Assembly (NCBI GenBank): GCA_021847625.1
Contig: JAJZQK010000273.1
Coordinates: 1 to 5,616, forward strand
Origin: Chloroflexota bacterium
GTDB taxonomy: Bacteria > Chloroflexota > FW602-bin22 > JAMCYS01
Reading direction: 5' to 3'
Length of the DNA: 5,616 nt
Shown here: positions 1-5,616 of the stretch, one piece after another
How the letters are laid out: each line of letters begins with the position of its first letter
Numbering within the stretch: the first letter of the stretch is position 1
Program-made: the position numbers and the translations under genes
The notes under the pieces: model-generated
The model's database searches: none
What the model saw: only the letters and a program-made list of their open reading frames with translations
What the model was told of the DNA's origin: nothing

Positions 1-960
1 CACCCCGACGTCGACTACGTGTGCGAACTCTCCCTGGCCGGCTATTTCGGCATGTTCAAGGACCTCGGCGTGCCGCTGGTTGTGGCGGCCCAGGGCTACG
101 AGGTATGCCAGCGGTACGGCATCGACGTCATCTCGGCGATCAAGCAGAACACGCACCGCATCGACACCGTCGTCTCCGGCTCGGAGGCCAACGTCCGTGA
201 AAATCTGGCCAAGGACTTGCCGTTCCTGCTGCCCTACACGCGCGTCGTGCACTACGGCATCGTCGACGACGAGAACTACGCCATGTCGGACGACGAGGCC
301 CGCCGCCGGTCGGCGCAGTTCGTGCGCCCAAGCGACGCCTTTAACATCGTGACGCTGAGTCGCATCGACGTGGAGAAGGGGACGGACCTTGCCTTGCACG
401 CGCTGCGCATTCTCCTGAACCAGGGCATCAACGCGCGGCTGCGCCTGGTGGGGGACGCCGTCAACGGCGAGCACTTCCGCACGACGATTAGGGACAAGAT
501 ATCGCTCATGGACCTCACCGAGTACGTCGACTACGTCGGCTTTGTCGAGAGCAAGGCGGACAAGGTGGCTTTGCTGAAGACGAGCGATGCCTTCCTGGCT
601 CCCTTCATCAGGTCGGAGCCGTTCGGATTGGTCTACTGCGAGGCCATGGCGGCGGGCTTGCCCGTTATCGCGCCGAACAACGGCGCCGGGCCGGAGATCA
701 TCGGCTGGAATGGCTACAAGGCCGGCATGGCCTATCGCAGCCAGGATACCGGGCAGATGGCCGATTGCCTGCAGTTCCTCGTGGAGCATCCGGCCGAGGG
801 CGAGACGATGGGTCTGGCGGGCGTTAGGGCCGTTGCCGAACACTTTAACGCGCGGCGTATGGCCTCTGATATCTACAACCTGTTCCAGGAAGCGATCGAC
901 CGCCGTAAGCAGGGCACAAGGAGCTACCACGCCCCAGCGCGGGAGCCCGAACTGGTCTGA
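1..960 (+). CDS. Glycosyltransferase, GT4-like (GT-B fold), 5'-truncated by window edge
   Basis: The reading frame is open from base 1 to a TGA at 958-960, giving 319 residues. The true start lies outside the window, and the GTG at 19 is probably internal. GT4 enzymes are usually about 370-430 residues, so an estimated 50-110 N-terminal residues are missing. Numbering from base 1, residues 1-110 are the end of the N-terminal Rossmann-like half. The C-terminal nucleotide-sugar-binding half starts near residue 115, with the Arg121 ... Lys126-Gly127 pair seen in this family. The retaining-enzyme EX7E signature is Glu206-Pro-Phe-Gly-Leu-Val-Tyr-Cys-Glu214, followed by Ala-Met-Ala-Ala-Gly-Leu-Pro-Val-Ile-Ala. 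No membrane segment is visible, so it is probably cytosolic or peripheral to the membrane. By family it moves a sugar from a nucleotide-sugar donor to a glycan, lipid or small acceptor. Donor and acceptor cannot be told from the sequence. Confidence 0.88.
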   Translation, partial: HPDVDYVCELSLAGYFGMFKDLGVPLVVAAQGYEVCQRYGIDVISAIKQNTHRIDTVVSGSEANVRENLAKDLPFLLPYTRVVHYGIVDDENYAMSDDEARRRSAQFVRPSDAFNIVTLSRIDVEKGTDLALHALRILLNQGINARLRLVGDAVNGEHFRTTIRDKISLMDLTEYVDYVGFVESKADKVALLKTSDAFLAPFIRSEPFGLVYCEAMAAGLPVIAPNNGAGPEIIGWNGYKAGMAYRSQDTGQMADCLQFLVEHPAEGETMGLAGVRAVAEHFNARRMASDIYNLFQEAIDRRKQGTRSYHAPAREPELV

Positions 961-967
961 TCCGTCC

Positions 968-986
968 CCGCCGAGGCCTTTGGCGG
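968..986 (+). terminator. Possible weak terminator hairpin after the glycosyltransferase
   Basis: Seven bases after the TGA, CCGCCGAG can pair with TTTGGCGG around a 3-base loop: five GC pairs, then G-U, A-U and G-U. No T-run follows it, so it is not a standard intrinsic terminator. It may be a transcript-end stabiliser or chance pairing in GC-rich DNA. The GGCGG arm can also pair with CCGCC at 1005-1009. Confidence 0.3.
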
Positions 987-1014
987 TCGCACAGGGCGCT
1001 GGCTCCGCCTGACC

Positions 1015-1044
1015 TGGACGAATAGCGCCAGGGCAGGCTATGAT
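1015..1044 (+). promoter_or_regulatory. Candidate promoter for the GH2 gene, possibly leaderless
   Basis: TATGAT at 1039-1044 matches the -10 consensus at 5 of 6 bases. TGGACG at 1015-1020 matches the -35 consensus at 4 of 6, with an 18-base spacer. The -10 ends six bases before the ATG at 1051, so transcription would start on or next to the start codon. There is no good Shine-Dalgarno at normal spacing; the nearest purine run, GGGCAGG at 1031-1037, is 13 bases away. Both facts fit a leaderless mRNA, but this is inferred from sequence only. Co-transcription with the upstream glycosyltransferase remains possible. Confidence 0.42.
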
Positions 1045-1050
1045 TAATCT

Positions 1051-3744
1051 ATGCTCAACCTCTTCCCGCCGCAGTCCCTGCGGCGATTCCCTTTACCGTC
1101 AGAGTGGCGCTGTCTGCAAGGCCCAGCTTCGGCGGAGAGTAGCACGGCGTACGTTCGGCCGGACTTCGACGACTCGGATTGGTCTCTTGCCCGCGTCCCT
1201 GCCGTGCTCTCCGCCTCGACTGACAATGACACCGTCTGGTATCGCTGCCGTTTCGCCGCCCCGCCGGACGTGGCTCCTTCACGGCGGTACCTCCTCCGCT
1301 TCGGCGGCGCCTACCTGGAGGCCGAGGTTTGGCTGAACGGCGAGCGGTTGGGCGGGCACTATGGCTATTTCGCCCCCTTTGCTTTCGACGTTACCGAGCA
1401 CCTGCACCCCGAGGACAACGTGGTCGTCGTCCGCGCTCGCTGTACGCCAGAGCACGCCAACCTGAAGGCGAAGAAGCACATCCTCGGCATCTTCGGCGAG
1501 TGGGACTGCAAACCCTACCCGAATCACGCTCTGGCCAATCCCCTTCCCGGCCGCGAGTGGGTCGTGCCCCTGGGGCTCTGGCGGGAAGTCACCATGGAGG
1601 AGACGGGGCCGGTGGTGGCGAACTGGGTCCGGCTCGCCCCCGTGTTTCCAGACGCCGATTGGCGCCAGGCAGGCGAACGCCTGGAATCGCCCGCTCTGGT
1701 GCATGTGGCCGTCGAGCTTCACAACCTGGCCGCGGAACCGCGGGCCGTCACCCTGGAGAGCGAGCTGAGATCAGCGAATTTCGCGGGCGACGAGCGAATC
1801 CGAGACAGGCGGCAGGTTGAGCTGGGCGGGCACGAGGTCAAGGAGTTGACTTTCAGCCTGCTGGTGCCGAACCCGGCCCTCTGGTGGCCCTGGACGCACG
1901 GCGAGCCGTTGCTCTACAACTACCACCTTTCGGCCGAGCTTGCCGCGGGCGTCGAGGCCGGCAAACCTTGCTTTGCGTTGGACCGTCTCTGCGGCCTGCG
2001 CGAGGTGTCCGCGAGGTGCGCGCGTTCGGCGACGGAGAAGTACTGGGAATGGTGGCTGAACGGCCGGCGCATCTTCCCCAAGGGTTCCAACTACGTCTCC
2101 GAGTTCTGGATGGACAGGGCAAACGAAGAGGGCTACGAGCGGGACCTCGCTCTGGCACGGGCCGCCAACATGGATATCCTGCGGGTACACGCCCACGTCG
2201 AGAAGGAGGAGTTCTACGGGCTCGCTGACGAGCAGGGCGTGATGCTGATGTGCGATTTCCCCCTGATCTTCTGCCACGTCTTTGGGGCGCCCGCGGAGGA
2301 CAAGGCCTTCTTCCGCGAGGCGGTGCTGGCCGGGCTTCCTGAGATGGTGAAGATGCTCGCTTCTCACCCCAGCATCGTCCTCTGGGCGGTCCATAACGAG
2401 CCCCCCTGGCCCACCGACATGGCCTGGTTCGGCGAGCCCCATACCGAGCAGACCAATCGCGACGTGGACGAGGAGGGAGCCCGGCTGGTGGCTAGCATGG
2501 ACCGTGGCCGCCCGGTGCTGGCCGCCTCCGGAGATGTGGACGAGCACCTGTACAATGGCTGGTACCATGGCAACGTAGAGGAATTCCGGACGCTAGCTCC
2601 CGTCTTCCCGACCGAGTTCGGGGCCCAGGCCCTTCCCGTTGCCGAGTCGCCGTTCTGGCAGACGCTGCCGGCCACCTGGCCGGTCGAGGCCGAAGAGCCG
2701 TCGTGGATCTACGCCGACTACCAGCCCGTGCAGTGGTCGCAGCACGGGGTCGGTGAGCCGGGTTCCTTCGGCTCTCTCGCCGATTACATCAAGGCCAGCC
2801 AGGAACACCAGGCGTTCTACTGCCGGTACGCGATCGAACTGTGGCGGGCGGGGAAGTTCCGTCCCACGGGGGGGCTGGTGCAGTTCACGTTTGCCGACTG
2901 CTGGCCGTCTATCACCTGGTCGATCGTGGACTACTATCGGCTGCCGAAACTGGCCTACCGGGCGATCGGCGTAGCCTACAACCCAGTCCACGTCTGCATC
3001 ATCTTCGAAGCCGATTACGCCGTCCGCGACCGCCGCCGGATAGCCTATCGGGGCGGGACCCTCTCGTCCGTGGACCTCTACGTGGTGAACGACGATTACC
3101 GGCTGTCGGGGCCCGCAACCCTGGCCTGGCGCATCGAACCCGTCTGGGCCGAACTGCCGCTGCTCTCCCGGCTGTGGCTGCTGATAACGGGGCGGTCGGG
3201 GGGAGCGCGGCGCCTGCGGCTGCCGGGGGCGGGGGAGGGCGCCTTCCTCGCTCTGACCGTGAGCCGGAACCTGCCCCGCGGTGCCTATGCGGTAGTCACG
3301 GAACTGTGGCAGGAAGACCGTCTGCTCGACCGCAACGAGGCCGCGTTCCAGGTCGTCGGCGAGATCGAACGGCCGCCGGGCGTCCGCCAGGTGCCGGGGT
3401 TTGCCGCCAGGCGTGTCTACGTGCGCCACAGCCTGCGCAACACCGACGAAGGGAGCACCTTCTCGGTTCGCAACACGTACCGCGACGGCCAGGTGGAGAG
3501 GCTGCTTTATCTGCGGGTGGACGGCCGGAACGTGCCGCTCGACCGGATTCGCGTCGACCTCGGCGAGGGAGCGGTCAACGCTAGCGCCGTCACGGTTTCC
3601 GAGCCGGTCAACATTCAGAAGGGCACGCTGGTGACGTTCTACCTTCCGGAGGTGAGGCTATCTTCCGGCTCGCATCAGATCGAGTTCGCGGTGCAGGTGG
3701 CGGGGCTCGGGCAAGGGTCGATGACGATCAAGGATCGGGTCTAA
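1051..3744 (+). CDS. Glycoside hydrolase family 2 protein, beta-mannosidase-like
   Basis: This 897-residue protein has no signal peptide, so it probably acts in the cytosol by removing beta-linked sugars from oligosaccharide ends. Domains in order: an N-terminal jelly-roll (about 1-185) with Trp94-Leu-Asn-Gly and Gly175-Leu-Trp-Arg-Glu-Val; an Ig-like domain (about 190-310) with Asn274-Pro-Ala-Leu-Trp-Trp-Pro; a TIM barrel (about 315-645) opened by Leu336-Asn-Gly and Lys344-Gly-Ser-Asn; and beta-rich C-terminal domains (about 650-897). The expected acid/base is Glu450 in Val-His-Asn-Glu-Pro-Pro-Trp, and the nucleophile is Glu522 in Pro-Thr-Glu-Phe-Gly-Ala. Asp616-Cys-Trp-Pro...Trp623-Ser...Asp627-Tyr-Tyr is the block typical of beta-mannosidase and exo-glucosaminidase relatives, and the length fits that group. 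The Asn-Glu-Pro context, however, looks more like galactosidase or glucuronidase branches. GH2 membership is secure; the substrate is not. The ATG at 1051 was chosen because the N-terminal domain begins right after it. Confidence 0.93.
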   Translation: MLNLFPPQSLRRFPLPSEWRCLQGPASAESSTAYVRPDFDDSDWSLARVPAVLSASTDNDTVWYRCRFAAPPDVAPSRRYLLRFGGAYLEAEVWLNGERLGGHYGYFAPFAFDVTEHLHPEDNVVVVRARCTPEHANLKAKKHILGIFGEWDCKPYPNHALANPLPGREWVVPLGLWREVTMEETGPVVANWVRLAPVFPDADWRQAGERLESPALVHVAVELHNLAAEPRAVTLESELRSANFAGDERIRDRRQVELGGHEVKELTFSLLVPNPALWWPWTHGEPLLYNYHLSAELAAGVEAGKPCFALDRLCGLREVSARCARSATEKYWEWWLNGRRIFPKGSNYVSEFWMDRANEEGYERDLALARAANMDILRVHAHVEKEEFYGLADEQGVMLMCDFPLIFCHVFGAPAEDKAFFREAVLAGLPEMVKMLASHPSIVLWAVHNEPPWPTDMAWFGEPHTEQTNRDVDEEGARLVASMDRGRPVLAASGDVDEHLYNGWYHGNVEEFRTLAPVFPTEFGAQALPVAESPFWQTLPATWPVEAEEPSWIYADYQPVQWSQHGVGEPGSFGSLADYIKASQEHQAFYCRYAIELWRAGKFRPTGGLVQFTFADCWPSITWSIVDYYRLPKLAYRAIGVAYNPVHVCIIFEADYAVRDRRRIAYRGGTLSSVDLYVVNDDYRLSGPATLAWRIEPVWAELPLLSRLWLLITGRSGGARRLRLPGAGEGAFLALTVSRNLPRGAYAVVTELWQEDRLLDRNEAAFQVVGEIERPPGVRQVPGFAARRVYVRHSLRNTDEGSTFSVRNTYRDGQVERLLYLRVDGRNVPLDRIRVDLGEGAVNASAVTVSEPVNIQKGTLVTFYLPEVRLSSGSHQIEFAVQVAGLGQGSMTIKDRV

Positions 3745-3774
3745 CATCGACCGCGGATGTATTGGGCAATGAAA

Positions 3775-3800
3775 GAGGGGCGCCCGGCATGGCGCCCCTC
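3775..3800. terminator. Two-way terminator hairpin between convergent GH2 and tdh genes
   Basis: GAGGGGCGCC at 3775-3784 and GGCGCCCCTC at 3791-3800 form a perfect 10-bp, very GC-rich stem around a 6-base loop. It lies 30 bases after the GH2 stop and 25 bases beyond the tdh stop. Read leftward, the stem is followed by TTTCATT, a short T-rich tail. Read rightward, AGGTTATG follows with no real T-run. It is therefore better as the tdh terminator, but it can serve both genes. Confidence 0.75.
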
Positions 3801-3825
3801 AGGTTATGCTGCTATATGGCGAATG

Positions 3826-4872
3826 CTAGGGGATAAACAGCACCTTACCGCCGACGCGGTCGCGCGCGGCGACGAAGGCGGCATCGTACTCCTCGAGCGG
3901 GAAGCGGTGAGTGATCACCTTCTTCGGGTTGACCTTGCCCGACTCGATCAGGCCCTGCACCTGGAACCACGTCTCGTACATCTTGCGGCCCGTGACGCCC
4001 GAGACCTCGAGCTCCTTGTAGATGAGGTCGTTGGCGAAGTCGTTGAAGGTCACAGGGTTGTTGGGCAGACCGATGAAGGTAACGCGGGCGGCCTTGCGGG
4101 CCATCTTGAGGGCGCTTTCCATAACCGGCGAGACCCCGGTCACTTCGAGGACGACGTCGGCGCCCAGGTCGTTCGTCTCCTTGCGAACCTCAGCCACGAC
4201 GTCGTCACGCCTGGCGTTGTAGAGGTGGGTGGCACCCATGCTCTTCGCCATCTCCAGGCGCACGTCCTCCATGTCGGAGACCATGATCTTCTTGGCGCCG
4301 CAGGCGGCGGCGGTGGCGATGGCCAGCTGGCCGATCGGGCCGCAGCCGAGCACGGCGACGTTCTTGGCGTGGAGCGGGCCCAACAGGGCGCCGTGGACGC
4401 CCACGCCCATCGGCTCCAGGATCGCCCCGATCTCGGGGTCGAAGTCCTTCGGCAGTTTCCAAGCGCAGACGGCCGGTATGAGGGTGTAGTCGGCGAACAC
4501 GCCAGGGGTCTGGATGCCGAGGATCAGCATGTTTTGGCAAATGTGCGGCTGGCCGGTGCGGCAGAGATAGCAGTTGCCGCAGGGGATGTGGGTCTCGCCG
4601 GCCACCAGGTCGCCAATCTCGAAGCCCTCGACGGCGCTCCCCATCTCCACCACTTCGCCGCAGAACTCATGGCCTATCGGCGTGGGCGGCTTCACGCGCG
4701 TCTGCGCGTAGGGGGTCCAATCGTAGATGTGCGAATCGGTGCCGCAAATCGCGGCGGCCTTGACTTTAATGATCAGGTCCTTCGGGCCGGGCTGTGGGAT
4801 CGGCCAATCGGTCGCCAGCGCTGCCCCGGGCGCGGCAGTCGGCTTGATAACCGCGCGCATAACGCCTTTCAC
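3826..4872 (-). CDS. tdh: L-threonine 3-dehydrogenase, zinc- and NAD-dependent
   Basis: This cytosolic enzyme oxidises L-threonine to 2-amino-3-ketobutyrate with NAD+, the first step of threonine breakdown to glycine and acetyl-CoA. It has 348 residues, normal for the family. The GroES-like catalytic part carries Cys43, His68 and Glu69 for the catalytic zinc, and Cys98, Cys101, Cys104 and Cys112 for the structural zinc. Each is offset by five from the E. coli enzyme as I recall it. His95 matches E. coli His90, linked to threonine specificity. The Rossmann domain has Gly176-x-Gly178-x-x-Gly181 and Asp200, which suits NAD. The Gly-Arg-Lys-Met-Tyr-Glu-Thr-Trp and Ile-Thr-His-Arg-Phe-Pro-Leu-Glu-Glu blocks near the end are Tdh-like. 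GTG at 4872 was chosen because a GGAGGT lies six bases upstream; ATG at 4860 is too far from it. No kbl partner (2-amino-3-ketobutyrate CoA-ligase) is in the window. Another polyol dehydrogenase of the same superfamily is the main alternative. Confidence 0.9.
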   Translation of the reverse strand: MKGVMRAVIKPTAAPGAALATDWPIPQPGPKDLIIKVKAAAICGTDSHIYDWTPYAQTRVKPPTPIGHEFCGEVVEMGSAVEGFEIGDLVAGETHIPCGNCYLCRTGQPHICQNMLILGIQTPGVFADYTLIPAVCAWKLPKDFDPEIGAILEPMGVGVHGALLGPLHAKNVAVLGCGPIGQLAIATAAACGAKKIMVSDMEDVRLEMAKSMGATHLYNARRDDVVAEVRKETNDLGADVVLEVTGVSPVMESALKMARKAARVTFIGLPNNPVTFNDFANDLIYKELEVSGVTGRKMYETWFQVQGLIESGKVNPKKVITHRFPLEEYDAAFVAARDRVGGKVLFIP

Positions 4873-4878
4873 TCTATT

Positions 4879-4884
4879 ACCTCC
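4879..4884 (-). promoter_or_regulatory. Ribosome binding site deciding the tdh GTG start
   Basis: On the minus strand this reads GGAGGT, within GGGAGGTAA, a near-perfect Shine-Dalgarno. It is six bases from the GTG at 4872 and 18 bases from the next in-frame ATG at 4860, so it favours the GTG. Confidence 0.85.
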
Positions 4885-4908
4885 CTGTCTCGAATAGCTG
4901 AGTTGCGA

Positions 4909-4982
4909 CCAGGCGTAATCCTGGGTGAAGAACTGAAGGTTCTTGCAGAGGGGCATACCACCCCGCTCAAAGGGGCGATGCC
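4909..4982 (-). promoter_or_regulatory. Structured 5' leader of tdh: three successive hairpins
   Basis: In the predicted tdh leader, read leftward, three stem-loops follow one another. Hairpin I (4982-4952) pairs GGCAT with ATGCC and CCCC with GGGG, joined by a small internal loop that a C-G and a G-U pair can narrow to a 2-base bulge. Hairpin II (4944-4928) pairs AAGAAC with GTTCTT around a 5-base loop. Hairpin III (4924-4909) pairs CCAGG with CCTGG around a 6-base loop. The ribosome binding site lies 24 bases further on, unpaired in this fold. CCTCT between hairpins I and II could pair weakly with GGAGG of that site. The fold matches no riboswitch class I recognise and has no terminator-type T-run. 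A regulatory role is inference. Confidence 0.45.
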
Positions 4983-4993
4983 TTCGTGAAATC

Positions 4994-5022
4994 ACTATAG
5001 CAGAAGTCTGCCTGCCAGTCAA
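4994..5022 (-). promoter_or_regulatory. Sigma70-type promoter of tdh
   Basis: On the minus strand, TTGACT (5022-5017) and TATAGT (4999-4994) each match the consensus at 5 of 6 bases, with the ideal 17-base spacer. Transcription should begin near the A at 4987, giving a leader of about 115 nt before the GTG at 4872. This makes tdh a separate transcription unit from hsp20, although read-through from hsp20 is possible. Confidence 0.75.
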
Positions 5023-5082
5023 CGTGAGCAGTAGGCGAGCACACGAGCCCTCCGTGCAAGCGCCCGAGCGCCCGACCTGTTC

Positions 5083-5111
5083 TTGACACCTTCCCCCCTT
5101 GCCAATAGCAT
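5083..5111 (+). promoter_or_regulatory. Rightward sigma70-type promoter facing the hsp20 3' end
   Basis: TTGACA at 5083-5088 is a perfect -35 and TAGCAT at 5106-5111 is a 4-of-6 -10, with a 17-base spacer. Transcription would start near 5118 and run antisense into hsp20, whose stop codon is at 5145-5147. No rightward gene follows within the window. It may make an antisense RNA, be the leftover promoter of a lost divergent gene, or be chance. Its -35 is back to back with that of tdh, 60 bases apart. Confidence 0.5.
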
Positions 5112-5133
5112 GCTCAGGAGACGATAGAGCATG
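5109..5133. repeat. Perfect 7-bp inverted repeat: operator-like site or hsp20 3' hairpin
   Basis: CATGCTC (5109-5115) and GAGCATG (5127-5133) are exact inverted copies separated by 11 bases. The left arm overlaps the -10 of the rightward promoter, and the repeat straddles its expected start, a usual place for a repressor operator. It also lies 11 bases past the hsp20 stop, so it could fold in the hsp20 mRNA. The leftward flank, CTATTGG, has no T-run, so it is not a standard terminator. Confidence 0.5.
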
Positions 5134-5144
5134 AAGGTCGGTTC

Positions 5145-5588
5145 CTAGGGGTTGATCGTGATCGACCGGGGCTTGGCATCGTGGTCCTTGGGGATCGTGA
5201 CCGTGAGGCGGCCATCCCTAACGGTCGCCTCGACCGCGTCCGCTATGACCGCCGTCGGCAGGGATAGGTCGCGGGCGAACCTGCCAGCTCGGCGCTCGCG
5301 GTAGGTGCGGGTGCGCCCGGATGGCTGTGCCAGCGGCTTGACGTCTGCCCTTAGAGAGAGTCGATTGCCGGCGAGCGAGATGCTCACGTCATCGCTTGTC
5401 GCCCCGGGAAGGGCGGCGGTGACGACGTAGGCATCCTGCGTCTCGAAGACGTCCACCGGAAAGGCGGTCTGCCCCTTTCCTGCCGGTATCTGCCTCGCGG
5501 GAGGCAGCCCACCGTCCGCGCAGAGGTCGTCCATTAGCCTGCGCACGGACATCAGTTCCGCGAATGGGTCCCAATGCCTGAGGCTCAC
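5145..5588 (-). CDS. Small heat-shock protein, Hsp20/alpha-crystallin family
   Basis: This 147-residue cytosolic holdase would bind unfolding proteins under stress and keep them soluble for ATP-driven chaperones. The N-terminal arm starts Met-Ser-Leu-Arg-His-Trp-Asp-Pro-Phe, the usual opening of bacterial class A proteins. The alpha-crystallin domain covers about residues 42-135. It has Pro44-Val-Asp-Val-Phe-Glu, Ala59-Leu-Pro-Gly, Glu98-Arg-x-x-Gly-x-Phe-x-Arg ... Leu-Pro, and Ala121-x3-Asp-Gly-x-Leu. Ile143-Thr-Ile145 at the end is the IxI motif that docks subunits into oligomers. GTG at 5588 was chosen because GGAGGT lies ten bases upstream. The GTG at 5600 overlaps that site, would add four residues and breaks the usual N-terminus. 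The promoter lies outside the window, so heat-shock control cannot be judged. The gene is 272 bases upstream of tdh on the same strand, but tdh has its own promoter. Confidence 0.93.
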   Translation of the reverse strand: MSLRHWDPFAELMSVRRLMDDLCADGGLPPARQIPAGKGQTAFPVDVFETQDAYVVTAALPGATSDDVSISLAGNRLSLRADVKPLAQPSGRTRTYRERRAGRFARDLSLPTAVIADAVEATVRDGRLTVTIPKDHDAKPRSITINP

Positions 5589-5598
5589 AACTTGCCGC

Positions 5599-5604
5599 AC
5601 CTCC
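5599..5604 (-). promoter_or_regulatory. Ribosome binding site of hsp20
   Basis: The minus strand reads GGAGGT here, ten bases before the GTG at 5588. The spacing is slightly long but workable. Because the site overlaps the alternative GTG at 5600, it argues against that longer start. Confidence 0.65.
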
Positions 5605-5616
5605 GTGTCTCTGGCA

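Noticed and set aside
3154..3186. Hydrophobic stretch in the GH2 protein (about residues 702-712) as a membrane helix
   Set aside because: It is only about 11 residues long, includes Arg and Ser, and sits within a predicted beta-sandwich region, so it is too short to span a membrane.
1771..3429. Two long minus-strand open frames (265 and 278 codons) inside the GH2 gene
   Set aside because: They lie wholly within a gene with intact GH2 motifs, show no family features, and are expected in GC-rich DNA.
3757..4989. A 410-codon open frame on the plus strand, antisense to tdh
   Set aside because: It mirrors the tdh coding frame. The translation is rich in His, Asp, Gly, Ala and Val with no recognisable domain, while the minus strand has complete Tdh motifs. 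It is a GC-rich shadow frame.
4873..5022. Longest possible tdh start at 5022 (398 residues)
   Set aside because: That start codon lies inside the -35 box of the tdh promoter and upstream of the expected transcription start, and the added residues do not resemble the family's N-terminus.
5060..5075. Tandem repeat GCGCCCGA x 2
   Set aside because: There are only two 8-bp copies, with no wider array or link to the nearby promoters. Such a repeat is expected by chance in GC-rich DNA.
5131..5148. Five-codon plus-strand frame (Met-Lys-Val-Gly-Ser) as a gene
   Set aside because: It is too short to call. The upstream AGGAG would overlap the expected transcription start, so translation is doubtful. 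It is kept only as part of the orphan-promoter observation.

Overview
The window is GC-rich bacterial chromosomal DNA with dense coding, GTG starts and sigma70-like promoters. It holds four protein genes in two convergent pairs. A glycosyltransferase with its 5' end missing and a family 2 glycoside hydrolase read rightward. An L-threonine 3-dehydrogenase (tdh) and a small heat-shock protein (Hsp20) read leftward. I see no insertion sequence, integrase, CRISPR array, tRNA or rRNA. The gene set and style would fit a free-living GC-rich lineage such as Chloroflexota or Armatimonadota, but the sequence does not fix the taxon.

Left part (1-3744): the C-terminal three quarters or so of a GT-B, GT4-type glycosyltransferase end at 960. 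A 90-base gap follows, with a small hairpin and a promoter-like TGGACG-N18-TATGAT whose expected transcription start falls on or beside the ATG of the next gene. That gene encodes an 897-residue GH2 enzyme with the five-domain layout and the Asp-Cys-Trp-Pro...Trp-Ser...Asp-Tyr-Tyr block of beta-mannosidase-like GH2 enzymes. Both catalytic glutamates are visible. The glycosyltransferase and hydrolase are both carbohydrate enzymes, but nothing shows that they share a pathway.

Middle (3745-3825): the convergent GH2 and tdh genes share an 81-base gap with a perfect 10-bp hairpin, probably a two-way terminator.

Right part (3826-5588): tdh has all zinc ligands and the NAD-binding motif, and its best start is a GTG behind a strong ribosome binding site. 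Upstream of it, a near-consensus leftward promoter (TTGACT-N17-TATAGT) predicts a leader of about 115 nt that can fold into three successive hairpins. A second, rightward promoter (TTGACA-N17-TAGCAT) lies in the same intergenic region. It overlaps a perfect 7-bp inverted repeat and points into the 3' end of hsp20, with no rightward gene to serve. These two intergenic elements are the least ordinary parts of the window. I did not find a clearly new multi-gene system.
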